From the NCBI RefSeq assembly GCF_000223375.1, contig NC_017384.1:810097-874096 (forward strand): a stretch of DNA of 64,000 nt, read 5' to 3'. Positions 26,229-36,107 of this stretch are shown here, piece after piece. Numbering within the stretch: the stretch's first letter is position 1; the number at the start of each line of letters is the position of its first letter. Origin of the DNA: Ketogulonicigenium vulgare WSH-001. Lineage in GTDB: Bacteria > Pseudomonadota > Alphaproteobacteria > Rhodobacterales > Rhodobacteraceae. The translations under genes were made by a program, and so were the position numbers. Under the pieces are notes generated by a model that worked only from the letters and a program-made list of their open reading frames with translations, made no database searches and had not been told where the DNA came from.

Positions 26229-27242
26229 ATGCGGCAATCGACCAAACAAGTGGCGTACCTTCCGTCTATCCAGATTGACCAGCATGTGCTGAAGCCGGTG
26301 GTTCTGGCGCCTTTGGCCGGGATTACCGACTTGCCCTATCGCCAGATGGTGGGGGCATTCGGGGCGGGCTGGGTCGTGTCCGAGATGATTGCCAGCCAAG
26401 AGATTTTAACCAACCGTCCCGGCACGATTGAAAAGGCCGAGCTGGGTCTGGATCAGGCAAACACCGCGGTGCAGCTTGCTGGCCGCGAGGCTGAATGGAT
26501 GGCCGAGGCTGCAAAGATGATCGAAGGGAACGGCGCACAACTGATTGATATTAATATGGGTTGCCCGGCCAAAAAGGTGACCAGCGGGCTGTCGGGCTCG
26601 GCGCTGATGCGCGATCTGGACCATGCTTTGCGCCTGATCGAGGCAACGGTCGGCGCGGTCAAAGTGCCGGTAACGCTCAAGATGCGTCTGGGCTGGGACG
26701 ATGACCAGATTAACGCACCAGAGCTGGCAAAACGCGCCGAAGGGGCAGGGATCAAGCTGGTCACGATCCATGGTCGCACGCGTTGTCAGTTCTATACCGG
26801 CCGCGCGGATTGGGCCGCGATCCGTGCTGTGAAACAGGCGGTGTCGATCCCTGTGATCGCCAATGGCGATATTTGCAGCGTTCAAGATGCGCGCGATGCG
26901 CTGGAACAATCCGGCGCCGATGGTGTGATGATCGGCCGCGGCGCGCAGGGGCGGCCCTGGCTGCTGGCCGAGGTGATGGCCGATTTGTGCGGCACGGCGG
27001 CGCCCGTAATTCCCAAAGGGGCCGCTTTCGCCGATCTGGTTTTGACGCATTACGATGCGGTTTTGAATTTCTATGGCGCGACGCTGGGCCACCGTGTCGC
27101 GCGCAAACATTTGGGTTGGTTTATGGATACGGCAGGCACATCCGATGTGCTGCGTCGCGCGGTTCTGACCGCGCCGACAGCGGCGGATGTGATCGCCCTG
27201 CTGCCGACCGCCCTTGATAGCGAACAAAGGCATGCTGCATGA
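26229..27242 (+). CDS. dusB: tRNA-dihydrouridine synthase B (NifR3)
   Basis: The flavoprotein reduces specific uridines in the tRNA D-loop to dihydrouridine. The 337-aa product has VVLAPLAGITDLPYRQMV near residue 25, the catalytic Cys in INMGCPAKKVTSG, the FMN-binding HGRTRCQFYTG and the GADGVMIGRGAQGRPW segments. In alphaproteobacteria this gene, formerly nifR3, is the first gene of the ntrBC operon, as here. The ATG has only a weak ribosome binding site. The stop overlaps ntrB by four bases. A small CTACAT-GGG-ATGTAG hairpin lies just upstream (26205-26219). Confidence 0.95.
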   Translation: MRQSTKQVAYLPSIQIDQHVLKPVVLAPLAGITDLPYRQMVGAFGAGWVVSEMIASQEILTNRPGTIEKAELGLDQANTAVQLAGREAEWMAEAAKMIEGNGAQLIDINMGCPAKKVTSGLSGSALMRDLDHALRLIEATVGAVKVPVTLKMRLGWDDDQINAPELAKRAEGAGIKLVTIHGRTRCQFYTGRADWAAIRAVKQAVSIPVIANGDICSVQDARDALEQSGADGVMIGRGAQGRPWLLAEVMADLCGTAAPVIPKGAAFADLVLTHYDAVLNFYGATLGHRVARKHLGWFMDTAGTSDVLRRAVLTAPTAADVIALLPTALDSEQRHAA

Positions 27243-28351
27243 CGACTGCAATCCCCCTGACGGGTATTCCCGACAAAGACAGCGCGCTGTGGTCATCGCT
27301 GCCAGTGGCTGCGCTGCTGCTGGATGAGAGCGATCATATTCAAGAGATTAATCCCGCTGCCGAGGCTTTTTTGAACATCTCGGCCCGGGCGCTGCGAGAT
27401 GCGCCCGTATGGGACAAGGTGATGGTCGATGCGCCTTTGGAAGAGGCCTTTGCCCGGGCGCGCAAATACGAATCCTCGCTGTTCGTGAATGATGTCGATG
27501 TGGGTTCAGGCGAGCGTCCCCCCGCCCTGTGCAATATCTATTTCGCGCCGCTGCAAGGCTCGCCGGGCAAGATGCTGATGCTGATCAGCCCGCGTGAAAT
27601 CTCGCATCGGATGACGCAAAAGAATTCCTCGGTGAAGGCCGCGAAATCGGCGATCGGCATGGCGGAAATGCTGGCGCATGAGATTAAAAACCCGCTGGCG
27701 GGTATCACGGGCGCGGCGCAATTGCTGTCGATGGGTCTTGAGGGTTCGGATATCGAGCTGACCGATCTGATCGTCGAGGAAAGCCGCCGCATCGTGAAGC
27801 TGCTGGAACAGGTCGAGCAATTCGGAAACCTGCGTCCGCCTGCGCGCAAGCCCGTCAATATTCACGATATTCTGGATCGTGCGCGGCAGTCGGCCTCGGT
27901 CGGCTTTGGGGCGCATATGATGTTCCTCGAGGAATATGACCCCTCGCTGCCGCGCACCTATATTGATCCCGACCAGATGCTGCAGGTGTTTTTGAACCTG
28001 CTGAAGAACGCATCCGAGGCGGGCCAACCCGGCGGTTCGATCCGCATTCATACCTTTTACGAGCCTTCGCTGCGGGTGCGTCGCCCTGACGGGAATTCCG
28101 ACCGTCTGCCGCTGCAGGTTGAAATTATTGATGATGGCCCCGGCCTGCCGCCCGATATTGCCGATGATATTTTTGAACCCTTTGTCTCGGGGCGCGAAAA
28201 TGGCACCGGCCTCGGCCTTGCGCTGGTGTCGAAACTTGTGACCGCCGTGGGGGGGTGGATTTCGGTTGAATCCATCCCCGGCCGCACGGTCTTCCGCGTC
28301 TCCTTGCCGCTTGTGCCCAAGGAAGCCACTGATTTAGCAGGAGAAGAATGA
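27239..28351 (+). CDS. ntrB: nitrogen regulation sensor kinase NtrB
   Basis: NtrB is a cytoplasmic kinase/phosphatase controlled by the PII protein GlnB, setting phosphorylation of NtrC in response to nitrogen status. A PAS domain spans ~20-115. Phospho-His147 is in [20 protein letters not shown], and the ATPase part shows [16 protein letters not shown] and [18 protein letters not shown]. The 370-aa length and lack of transmembrane segments fit. It overlaps dusB and ntrC by four bases each. Confidence 0.95.
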   Translation: MTTAIPLTGIPDKDSALWSSLPVAALLLDESDHIQEINPAAEAFLNISARALRDAPVWDKVMVDAPLEEAFARARKYESSLFVNDVDVGSGERPPALCNIYFAPLQGSPGKMLMLISPREISHRMTQKNSSVKAAKSAIGMAEMLAHEIKNPLAGITGAAQLLSMGLEGSDIELTDLIVEESRRIVKLLEQVEQFGNLRPPARKPVNIHDILDRARQSASVGFGAHMMFLEEYDPSLPRTYIDPDQMLQVFLNLLKNASEAGQPGGSIRIHTFYEPSLRVRRPDGNSDRLPLQVEIIDDGPGLPPDIADDIFEPFVSGRENGTGLGLALVSKLVTAVGGWISVESIPGRTVFRVSLPLVPKEATDLAGEE

Positions 28352-29721
28352 TGGACGGAACAGTCCTTGTTGCTGATGACGATCGCACGATCCGCACCGT
28401 ATTGACGCAGGCCCTGACCCGCGCCGGGTGCAAAGTGCATGCAACCTCCTCGCTGGTCACGCTGATGCGCTGGGTCGAGGAGGGCAAAGGCGATCTGGTC
28501 ATTTCAGACGTCATCATGCCCGATGGCAATGGTCTGGACCAATTGCCGAAAATCGCGAAATCGCGCCCCGGCCTGCCGGTCATCGTGATTTCGGCGCAAA
28601 ACACCATTATGACCGCCATTCAGGCGGCCGAGGCGGATGCGTTCGACTATCTGCCAAAGCCGTTCGATCTGCCCGATCTGATGCGCCGCGCCGCCCGCGC
28701 GCTAGAGGTCAAGCGCCGCATCAACCCGCCAAAACCCGCAGAAATCCCCGAACGCCCGACCGCGGATCTGCCGCTGGTGGGCCGCACGCCTTCGATGCAA
28801 TCTTTGTATCGTCTGGTCGCGCGGGTGATGAATACCTCGCTGCCGGTGATGATCTCGGGTGAAAGTGGCACAGGTAAGTCGCTGATTGCAAAGGCGCTGC
28901 ACGACTTTTCGGATCGCCGCTCGCTGCCGTTTGTCGTCGTCGGCAGCAGCGATCTGCAAGGGGTCGAAGGGCCGTCCTCGGTCCTGACGCGGGCGCGTGG
29001 TGGCTCGATCCTGCTGGACGAAGTCAGCGATTTGGATGCCGAGGCGCAGGCCCGCGTCGTGCGGATGCTGGATAGCCTCGACGATCACGCGCCGCGCATC
29101 ATGGCGACCTCGCAGGTCGATCTGATGGGACAGATCGAAGCCGGTCAGTTCCGCGAGGATCTGTTCTATCGTCTGGGTGGCGTCACCATCAACGTGCCCG
29201 CGCTGCGTGAGCGCGTCGACGATATCCCGCTGTTGGCCGAGCATTTCCTGACCCGCGCCGAACGCGACGGCTTTACGCTGCGCCGCTTTTCCGCGCCTGC
29301 GCTGGAACTGGTGCGCACCTATAGCTGGCCGGGCAATGTGCGGCAGTTGGAAAACGTCATCCGCCGTCTGGTCGTGACCTCCTCCGAGGAGGAAATCTCG
29401 CGCGCCGAGATCGAGGCCGTGCTGGGCCACCAGCCGACGATGGAGCCGATGCGCGGTGCCTCGGACGGGGAAAAGCTGATGACTTCGGTCGCCAAACATC
29501 TGCGCCGCTATTTCGATCTGCACGGTGGCGTGCTGCCGCCCCCCGGCCTTTACAACCGGATTTTGAAGGATGTGGAGACGCCGCTGATCGAAATCGCACT
29601 GGATGCAACCGGCGGAAATCAGGCGAAATGTGCCGATCTGCTGGGGATCAATCGCAATACTTTGCGCAAAAAGATCACAGATCTGGATATTCGCGTGACA
29701 CGGCGGCGTAAGCTGATGTAA
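28348..29721 (+). CDS. ntrC: nitrogen response regulator NtrC lacking the GAFTGA motif
   Basis: Receiver with phospho-Asp54 ([13 protein letters not shown]), AAA+ domain with Walker [17 protein letters not shown] and Walker [12 protein letters not shown], and a Fis-type helix-turn-helix ([20 protein letters not shown]). Between the Walker motifs the sequence reads [16 protein letters not shown], so the GAFTGA loop that contacts sigma-54 is missing. NtrC of Rhodobacter capsulatus has the same loss and activates the sigma-70 enzyme, so the same mode is inferred. Targets in such organisms include glnB, nifA and transport genes. It is coupled to ntrB by a four-base overlap. Confidence 0.95.
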   Translation: MMDGTVLVADDDRTIRTVLTQALTRAGCKVHATSSLVTLMRWVEEGKGDLVISDVIMPDGNGLDQLPKIAKSRPGLPVIVISAQNTIMTAIQAAEADAFDYLPKPFDLPDLMRRAARALEVKRRINPPKPAEIPERPTADLPLVGRTPSMQSLYRLVARVMNTSLPVMISGESGTGKSLIAKALHDFSDRRSLPFVVVGSSDLQGVEGPSSVLTRARGGSILLDEVSDLDAEAQARVVRMLDSLDDHAPRIMATSQVDLMGQIEAGQFREDLFYRLGGVTINVPALRERVDDIPLLAEHFLTRAERDGFTLRRFSAPALELVRTYSWPGNVRQLENVIRRLVVTSSEEEISRAEIEAVLGHQPTMEPMRGASDGEKLMTSVAKHLRRYFDLHGGVLPPPGLYNRILKDVETPLIEIALDATGGNQAKCADLLGINRNTLRKKITDLDIRVTRRRKLM

Positions 29722-29736
29722 CTTCGCAACAGTTTT

Positions 29737-29761
29737 GGGTGGCGCTGCAACAGCGCTGCCC
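29737..29761 (+). other. hairpin between ntrBC and ntrYX
   Basis: An 11-bp stem with two wobble pairs (GGGTGGCGCTG/CAGCGCTGCCC, loop CAA) lies in the 67-base gap after the ntrC stop. No T-run follows, so it is more likely a partial terminator or RNA processing site than a full terminator. Confidence 0.4.
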
Positions 29762-29788
29762 AATGGCATAGCGAACTAGGTCTGAAAC

Positions 29789-32041
29789 GTGGCGCATTCA
29801 CTGGCAGGGGATAGTCTGGCGCGGTTTAGCCGCTGGCGACGCCGTAAACGCGTGCAGACATTTGTGACCCTGTCCATTGTCGTGCTGGGCCCGCTACTGG
29901 TCGGGCTGACATGGTGGGTGATGGGGCCGCTGGATCGCGGCGTGAACGCGCCCAGCCTGCGCGGCGTCATCCTTGCCGATATCGTATACATTATGGTCAT
30001 CGCGGGGCTGGTGCTGCAACGCATCGTGCGGATGCTGGCGGCGCGACGGGCACGCTCGGCCGGATCGCGGCTGCATTCGCGGCTAACCGGCGCCTTTACC
30101 CTGATGGCGCTGCTGCCGACGGTCATCGTCGCGGTTTTTGCCGTGCTGACGATTAACATCGGCCTTGAGGGCTGGTTTTCTGACCGCGTGCGCACGGTGC
30201 TGTCGGCCTCGCAACAGGCGGCGCTGGCCTACGCCGATGAACACCGCAACGAGCTGGTGCGCGATGCCCGCACCGTCGCCGACTATCTGCAGCAGACACG
30301 CCAAACCATTCTGTTCATGGATGACGGCGATACCCGCATGGCGCTGGGGCGCTTTCAGGCGCAGATCGAGCGCGGCCTGAGCGAGGCCTTTGTGATCGAC
30401 AGCGCCGGCACCATCCGCGCCCGCGCGCCGCGGTCCTATGAATTCGGCTATGAGCAGCCCGCGCCCGCCGATTTCGCCGCTGCCGATGCCAATGGCGTTG
30501 TGATTATCGAAGACCCGCGCAGCGACGAATTCCGCGCATTGCTGCCGCTGCCGTCGTTCGGCGACCGCTATCTGTATGTGACACGGATCGTGGATGGCGA
30601 GATTCTAGCGCTGCTGGATCAGACGCAAGAAACCGTTGCCCTTTACGAGCAGCTAGAGCGCGAGCGGGGCCGCGTGCTGTTCGAGTTTGGCCTGCTCTAT
30701 GTCGGCTTTGCCATCATCTTGATGCTGGCCGCGATCTGGCTGGCCTTCTGGTTTGCGGATCGCCTGTCCAGCCCGATCGGGCGCCTGCTGGTGGCCTCGC
30801 AAAAGGTCGGGGCGGGTGATTTCGATGTGCGGGTGATCGAGGAAGATGGCGACGACGAGATTTCCCAACTTGGTAAATATTTCAACGCAATGACGTCTGA
30901 AATTAAACTACAGCATGAGGAGTTGGTCACCTCTAGCCTGAAAACCGAAGAGCGTCGCCGTCTGTTCGATTCGGTGCTGACCTCGGTGACATCGGGCGTC
31001 GTCGGACTGAGCAGTGGCGGCGAGATTGATTTCTCGAACCCATCGGCGCGGGCAAGCTTGCGCGATGTCGAGCTGCCCGAGGGCCGGGCCTTGGTCGAGG
31101 TTGTTCCCGAATTCGCCGCCCTGTTTGACGCGGTGCGCGCCGCCTCGAGCGCGGTTTCCGACCAGATCAATGTCACGCGCGGCGGCAAGCAAAAGACGCT
31201 GCTGGTGCAGATGGCACCACGCCTGTCCCAAGATGGGGCATTGGTTGGCTATGTGGTTGTTTTCGATGACGTGACCGAGCTCGTCTCGGCCCAGCGTCAG
31301 GCGGCTTGGGGCGATGTGGCCCGCCGCATCGCGCATGAGATCAAGAACCCGCTGACCCCGATCCAGCTCTCGGCCGAGCGGATCAAACGCAAATTCGGCA
31401 ACCGGTTGGGCGAGGATTCTGCCGCGCTGGAACAGATGACGGGCGTGATCATCCGCCAGACCGATGACCTGCGCCGGATCGTTGACGAATTCTCGCGTTT
31501 CGCGCGGATGCCGCAGCCCGAAAAACGGGTGCAGGATCTGGTGCCGGTGCTGCGCGATGCGTTGACGCTGCAAATGGCAGGCCAGCCCGAGGTGTGTTTT
31601 GAACGGCCCACGCTGACCCATCCGTTGATCGCGGCGATTGACGCGACAATGATGTCGCAGGCGCTGACCAACCTGTTGAAAAACGCCGGCGAAGCGCTGC
31701 AAACCCGCCGCGAAAAGCGGCCCGATGACCGCTTTGATCCAAAGATCAAAGTCGCGGTCGAACAGTTCGGCAATATGGTTGAAATATCCATATCCGACAA
31801 TGGCATAGGTCTGCCGGATGATCGCGTGCGCCTGTTTGAACCCTATGTCACGACGCGTGACAAGGGCACGGGGCTGGGCCTTGCGATTGTCAAAAAGATC
31901 ATCGAGGAACACGGCGGCACGCTGGATCTGGTCGATGCCGAACCCTTTGATGCGGATAGCCATTTTGGCGCGACAGCGCTGATCAGACTGCCGCTGATCG
32001 TGACTGAAGCCGAAAAGCCACAACTTGTACGGGAAGCATAA
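29789..32041 (+). CDS. ntrY: transmembrane sensor kinase NtrY
   Basis: The 750-aa kinase has four hydrophobic helices (near residues 20-42, 55-75, 97-122 and 303-325) with a periplasmic sensor region of about 180 residues between the third and fourth. A HAMP linker, a PAS domain and a HisKA/ATPase core follow ([48 protein letters not shown]). NtrY signals to NtrX in nitrogen, redox and envelope control in alphaproteobacteria. Start is GTG 29789; the first ~18 residues are basic and precede helix 1. It is followed one base later by ntrX. Confidence 0.95.
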   Translation: MAHSLAGDSLARFSRWRRRKRVQTFVTLSIVVLGPLLVGLTWWVMGPLDRGVNAPSLRGVILADIVYIMVIAGLVLQRIVRMLAARRARSAGSRLHSRLTGAFTLMALLPTVIVAVFAVLTINIGLEGWFSDRVRTVLSASQQAALAYADEHRNELVRDARTVADYLQQTRQTILFMDDGDTRMALGRFQAQIERGLSEAFVIDSAGTIRARAPRSYEFGYEQPAPADFAAADANGVVIIEDPRSDEFRALLPLPSFGDRYLYVTRIVDGEILALLDQTQETVALYEQLERERGRVLFEFGLLYVGFAIILMLAAIWLAFWFADRLSSPIGRLLVASQKVGAGDFDVRVIEEDGDDEISQLGKYFNAMTSEIKLQHEELVTSSLKTEERRRLFDSVLTSVTSGVVGLSSGGEIDFSNPSARASLRDVELPEGRALVEVVPEFAALFDAVRAASSAVSDQINVTRGGKQKTLLVQMAPRLSQDGALVGYVVVFDDVTELVSAQRQAAWGDVARRIAHEIKNPLTPIQLSAERIKRKFGNRLGEDSAALEQMTGVIIRQTDDLRRIVDEFSRFARMPQPEKRVQDLVPVLRDALTLQMAGQPEVCFERPTLTHPLIAAIDATMMSQALTNLLKNAGEALQTRREKRPDDRFDPKIKVAVEQFGNMVEISISDNGIGLPDDRVRLFEPYVTTRDKGTGLGLAIVKKIIEEHGGTLDLVDAEPFDADSHFGATALIRLPLIVTEAEKPQLVREA

Positions 32042-32042
32042 T

Positions 32043-33443
32043 ATGGGCGACATCCTGATCACCGATGACGAACGGGACATTCGCGAGACGATCTCGGACA
32101 TCCTGCAAGACGAGGGGTTTACCACCCGTGTTGCCGCCAATGCGGACCAATGCATGGCCGAGATTGCGCAGGAAAAACCGGCGCTGATGATCCTGGATAT
32201 CTGGCTGAAAGACAGCCGGATGGACGGGTTGGATATTATGAAAGCGGTCAAGCGCGACCACCCCGATATCCCGATTGTCATCATCTCGGGGCACGGCAAT
32301 ATCGAGATCGCGGTGGCAGCGATCAAACAGGGCGCGTATGATTTTATCGAAAAGCCCTTTAATATCGACCATTTGCTGGTGGTGATCCGCCGCGCGATGG
32401 AGGCCTCGCACCTGCGCCGCGAAAACACGGCGCTCAAGCGGGGCGATACGCCGCCGGTCGAGCTGATCGGCGATTCCGCCGCCTTTCGCACCATGCGCGC
32501 CCAACTGGATAAGGTGACGCGCTCGAACGGGCGGGTGATGCTGACGGGCGGCGCGGGGGCAGGGAAAGAGGCCGCCGCACGCTATATTCACGCCAATTCC
32601 AGCCGTGCCCATGCGCCTTTCGTTTCGGTCGCCTCGGTCGCGATTGCGCCCGATCGCATGGAAGACGTGCTGTTCGGCCGCGAAAGCCCCGAGCGGGGGA
32701 TCGAACAGGGCCTGCTCGAGCAAGCGAACGGCGGCGTGATCTATTTCGACGAGGTGGCAGATATGCCGCCCGGCACGCAGGCCAAGATCCTGCGTGTGCT
32801 GGTCGATCAATCTTTTACGCGTGTCGGCGGCCATGATAAAATCCAGGTCGATCTGCGGGTGATTTCCAGCACGACCAAGGACTTGCAAGCTGAAATTGCC
32901 AGCGGCGTTTTCCGTCAGGAACTGTATCACCGCCTGAATGTGGTGCCGATTGCCATCCCGTCGCTGGAAGAGCGGCGCGAGGATATTCCGGTGCTGGCCG
33001 GTCATTTCATCGCGCATCTGAGCAAAACCCAAGGTCTGCCGCTGCGCGCGCTATCGCAAGATGCGGCGGCCGAGCTGCAGACCATGACCTGGCCGGGCAA
33101 TATCCGCCAATTGCGCAATGTGATGGAGCGGGTATTGATTCTGGGCGAGACGGCGGGCGAGATCAGCCCGCGCGAGCTGCCCGGCGGCGAGGATGTCGAT
33201 ACGGGCGATGGGCGCATCGTGCTGTCGGGCGGCCTTGCGACCTTGCCGCTGCGCGAGGCGCGCGAGCTGTTCGAGCGCGAATATCTGCTGACCCAGATCA
33301 ACCGTTTCGGCGGCAATATCAGCCGCACCGCGCATTTCGTCGGCATGGAACGCTCGGCCCTGCATCGCAAATTGAAAAGCCTTGGCGTGATGACATCGAA
33401 TAAAACCGGTGGTCGTATTGCCTATTTCGATGAGGGTGAATGA
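32043..33443 (+). CDS. ntrX: NtrX response regulator with degenerate AAA+ motifs
   Basis: Receiver with phospho-Asp52 (ALMILDIWLKDSRMDGLD), AAA+ domain and Fis-type helix-turn-helix (NISRTAHFVGMERSALHRK). Walker A reads TGGAGAGKEAAARYIH instead of the usual GESGTGKE, Walker B is GGVIYFDEVADMP, and the GAFTGA loop is replaced by VLFGRESPERGIEQG. It therefore probably does not remodel sigma-54 polymerase, in line with other alphaproteobacterial NtrX proteins. The start at ATG 32043 is one base after the ntrY stop; the earlier in-frame ATG (32025) lies inside ntrY. In many relatives trkA, hfq and hflX follow, but here a tRNA gene does. Confidence 0.94.
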   Translation: MGDILITDDERDIRETISDILQDEGFTTRVAANADQCMAEIAQEKPALMILDIWLKDSRMDGLDIMKAVKRDHPDIPIVIISGHGNIEIAVAAIKQGAYDFIEKPFNIDHLLVVIRRAMEASHLRRENTALKRGDTPPVELIGDSAAFRTMRAQLDKVTRSNGRVMLTGGAGAGKEAAARYIHANSSRAHAPFVSVASVAIAPDRMEDVLFGRESPERGIEQGLLEQANGGVIYFDEVADMPPGTQAKILRVLVDQSFTRVGGHDKIQVDLRVISSTTKDLQAEIASGVFRQELYHRLNVVPIAIPSLEERREDIPVLAGHFIAHLSKTQGLPLRALSQDAAAELQTMTWPGNIRQLRNVMERVLILGETAGEISPRELPGGEDVDTGDGRIVLSGGLATLPLREARELFEREYLLTQINRFGGNISRTAHFVGMERSALHRKLKSLGVMTSNKTGGRIAYFDEGE

Positions 33444-33492
33444 GGGGAAGTAACGTCAGCGCTGATGGCAGGTAAATGGGCGAAAATTCCAC

Positions 33493-33521
33493 TTGCAGCC
33501 ATCAGTTAGCGACTGTAAACC
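33493..33521 (+). promoter_or_regulatory. possible promoter of tRNA-Ser
   Basis: TTGCAG, a 17-nt spacer and TAAACC lie about 12 bases upstream of the tRNA. The -10 match is weak. Confidence 0.35.
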
Positions 33522-33533
33522 CCGTCACACAGC

Positions 33534-33623
33534 GGAGAGGTGGCAGAGTGGTCGAATGCGGCGGTCTCGAAAACCGTTGTCGGTGCAAGCCGACCCAGGG
33601 TTCGAATCCCTGTCTCTCCGCCA
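33534..33623 (+). tRNA. tRNA-Ser (CGA)
   Basis: A 90-nt type II tRNA with acceptor GGAGAGG/TCTCTCC and anticodon stem GCGGT/ACCGT enclosing CTCGAAA, so the anticodon is CGA. The long variable arm has stem GTCGG/CCGAC. The T-loop is TTCGAAT and CCA is encoded. It decodes UCG. Confidence 0.95.
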
Positions 33624-33649
33624 TAATCACCCTCGGGTGGTGACACGCA

Positions 33650-33683
33650 AAAACGGGCCCTGGCATTTGCCGCGGCCCGTTTT
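33650..33683 (+). terminator. rho-independent terminator after tRNA-Ser
   Basis: Arms AAAACGGGCC and GGCCCGTTTT (10 bp, 14-nt loop that can itself pair) are followed by TTTTGCTTTT-type sequence, 26 bases after the tRNA. Confidence 0.8.
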
Positions 33684-33778
33684 GCTTTTGGGATATCCTG
33701 TCTTGACCTTGCCACGGTGGTAAGGCGCATAGATTTTTTGGGCACCGTTCTGGGGCCCAAAAGACAAGGGAGATCACG

Positions 33779-34129
33779 ATGAAAACCTATCTTATCACCT
33801 GCGCGGCGGCTTTGGCTGTGATGGCGGGCGGCGCCGTTGCCCAGCACGCGCATCATGGCGCGCAAGCGGAAGATAACGCGTCGACGGCGGCCTATCAGGC
33901 CGCCATGGATCAGATGATGGCGGATATGATGGTGCCCTATACGGGCGATGCGGATGTGGATTTCGTGCGCGGCATGATCCCGCATCACGAGGCGGCTGTC
34001 GCGATGGCGCGGGTCCAGTTGGAATACGGCACGGACCCCGAAATTCGTAAACTATCCGAAGAGGTTATCGCTGCGCAAGAAGCCGAGATCGCCATGATGC
34101 GCGCATGGCTTGCGGCATGGGGCTATTAA
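33779..34129 (+). CDS. DUF305-family exported protein
   Basis: The 116-aa product has a signal peptide ([19 protein letters not shown], cut before QHAHHG), a His/Met-rich N-terminus and the family block [23 protein letters not shown] near residue 60. DUF305 proteins are four-helix, ferritin-like periplasmic proteins, often found with copper-handling genes and rich in Met and His that could bind Cu or Ag. No copper gene adjoins it. GGGAG at 33768-33772 precedes the ATG. Metal binding is inference. Confidence 0.85.
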   Translation: MKTYLITCAAALAVMAGGAVAQHAHHGAQAEDNASTAAYQAAMDQMMADMMVPYTGDADVDFVRGMIPHHEAAVAMARVQLEYGTDPEIRKLSEEVIAAQEAEIAMMRAWLAAWGY

Positions 34130-34196
34130 AACCCCTCTGGTGCCGCGCGGGAATTTGCGCTTGTCTGCCTCTCGTTTGCGATAGGGAGGATGAGTC

Positions 34197-35003
34197 GTGG
34201 CGGCACCAGTGAATGAATTCAAAAAAGCGCTGCAGGAAAACAAGTTGCAGGTCGGTCTGTGGCAGGCATTGGCCAGCCCCTATACGGTCGAGATCTGCGC
34301 CGGTAGCGGCTATGACTGGCTGCTGCTGGACGGCGAACATGCCCCCAATGACGTGCCGATGATCGCCGATCAGATCCGCGCGATGCAGGGCGGCACCGCC
34401 CATGCGGTGGTGCGCCCGCCGATTGGCGAGACATGGTTGATCAAGCAATATCTGGATATTGGCGCGCAAAGCCTGCTGATCCCGATGGTGGAAAGCGCGG
34501 CGCAGGCCGAGGAACTGGTCCGCGCCGTGCGTTACGCGCCGCGCGGTGTGCGCGGGGTGGGCGCGCAGCTGGCGCGTGCAGCCCAATACAACCGCACCAA
34601 GGATTATTTCCATACCGCTGATGCGCAGATTTGCCTGCTGGTGCAGGTCGAAACGGTCAAAGGCATCGCCGCGCTGGATGCGATTGCCGCGACCGATGGC
34701 GTCGATGGTGTGTTCATCGGCCCCGCCGATTTGGCCGCCGATATGGGCCATATCGACAATCCCGGCCATCCCGAAGTGCAAGCGGTGATCGAGGCCGCCA
34801 TCGCGCGCATTCTGGCCCATGGCAAAGCGCCGGGCATCCTGATCGGGAATCTCGCGCTCAGCAAACGCTATGCCCAGCTTGGCGCGACATTCGTGGCGAT
34901 TGGCCATGATGTCGGGCTGCTGGTGAACGCCTCGGAAAAGCTGCTGGCGGATTTCCATGCGGCGGAACCGGCGGCGCCGGTAGGCAAGGTCGACGTGTAC
35001 TAG
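34197..35003 (+). CDS. HpcH/HpaI-family aldolase
   Basis: Class II aldolase of the phosphoenolpyruvate/pyruvate TIM-barrel family, which splits 2-oxo-3-deoxy acids to pyruvate and an aldehyde using a divalent metal. Family blocks are GSGYDWLLLDGEHAPND (residues ~38-54), LLVQVETVKGIAALDAI (~145) and DGVFIGPADLAADMG (~175, with the metal-binding E and D). Length 268 fits HpaI and GarL. GTG at 34197 follows AGGGAGGA at ideal spacing. Neighbouring oxidoreductases suggest the substrate is a 2-keto-3-deoxy sugar acid rather than homoprotocatechuate-derived, but this is inference. It converges on the LysR gene with a four-base overlap. Confidence 0.9.
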   Translation: MAAPVNEFKKALQENKLQVGLWQALASPYTVEICAGSGYDWLLLDGEHAPNDVPMIADQIRAMQGGTAHAVVRPPIGETWLIKQYLDIGAQSLLIPMVESAAQAEELVRAVRYAPRGVRGVGAQLARAAQYNRTKDYFHTADAQICLLVQVETVKGIAALDAIAATDGVDGVFIGPADLAADMGHIDNPGHPEVQAVIEAAIARILAHGKAPGILIGNLALSKRYAQLGATFVAIGHDVGLLVNASEKLLADFHAAEPAAPVGKVDVY

Positions 35004-35941
35004 ATCGCCCAGTCGCCGTGCTGATCATCACGCAGCACGGCGATGAAATCCCGCACATGTTCCGGCAATGTGCCTGCGCGCAGGGTGATGACCTCGTATG
35101 GTTCGCTGCGCGCCGACAGATGCACGGGCAGGGTGCGGGCAATGCCGAAATCCACCAGGAATGCCGCCGCATCGCTGGAGAGCAGCGCGATGGCATTCGG
35201 GCTGCTTTGCAGCAAAGACATGGTGGTAAAGCCCGATCGCGTTTCCAGCAGGTTGCGCGGAAAGGGCAGGCCCGCATGGCGGTATTCCTGTTCCAGCGAT
35301 AGCCGCATCGGCATCCCGGCTGTGTATACAATCCAGCGCGGCTCGCGCAGATCCTCTAGCCGGACACGGCGGCGGCCGACCAGCGGATGGGCGGGGTTGG
35401 CGACGACGGTCAGCGTTTCCTGTTGCAAGATCTGCGTATCGTACAGCGCGAGCGTCGCACTGACCGAAGTGCGCCCGATGACCAAATCCAGCACTCCGCG
35501 ATCCAGCATCCGCAGCAGCTCGGCGCTGGTGTCGTCCATAATCTCGACCGAAGTTTGCGGATAGCGCTCGAGATACCTTTGCACCACATCGCTGACGATG
35601 GGCACGGCGCCCATGATCGTGCCGATGCGCAGCCGCCGCCATGATCCGGTCGCGAGCGAAGACAACTCCTGTTGCAGGGTCGATAGCTGCGCCATCATGG
35701 TTTTCGCATGGCGGATAACCACCTCGCCGGCGGTGGTCGGGGACAGGCCGCGATTGGTGCGGTTGAACAGGCGGTGGCCCATCAGATCTTCGATCTCCTG
35801 TACGGATTTGCTGGCGCGCGGCTGGCTCATGCCAATGGTGGCGGCGGCCTGTTTTAGCGATCCGCTGTCGTCGATGGCCGACAGCAGCAGCACCTGTCGC
35901 AGCGACAGGCGGGTCAGCGGCAGGGCGGCTGGCAGCACCAT
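35000..35941 (-). CDS. LysR-family transcriptional regulator
   Basis: The N-terminal winged helix-turn-helix ([20 protein letters not shown], then [20 protein letters not shown]) is followed by a two-lobed effector-binding domain (~95-300; e.g. [21 protein letters not shown]). Length 313 is usual. It is divergent from the alcohol dehydrogenase gene and lies between the aldolase and the rest of the catabolic cluster, so it probably controls the cluster from the 166-base gap at 35942-36107. AAGGAAA precedes its ATG. The inducer is unknown. Confidence 0.9.
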   Translation of the reverse strand: MVLPAALPLTRLSLRQVLLLSAIDDSGSLKQAAATIGMSQPRASKSVQEIEDLMGHRLFNRTNRGLSPTTAGEVVIRHAKTMMAQLSTLQQELSSLATGSWRRLRIGTIMGAVPIVSDVVQRYLERYPQTSVEIMDDTSAELLRMLDRGVLDLVIGRTSVSATLALYDTQILQQETLTVVANPAHPLVGRRRVRLEDLREPRWIVYTAGMPMRLSLEQEYRHAGLPFPRNLLETRSGFTTMSLLQSSPNAIALLSSDAAAFLVDFGIARTLPVHLSARSEPYEVITLRAGTLPEHVRDFIAVLRDDQHGDWAI

Positions 35942-36107
35942 TCAGGATTTCCTTTTCGTTATACCCATATCGGAAAATAGTGGATTTACTTCGCGGCCGC
36001 AGCCCCTAATTTCCCCCCTCACGGCCCTGATCACGTGTGGAGGCACCGCAGGGCCAAAGGGAACATACCTATTCAAAATACCGGAATTCCATGAGGGAGG
36101 GTCTGTC

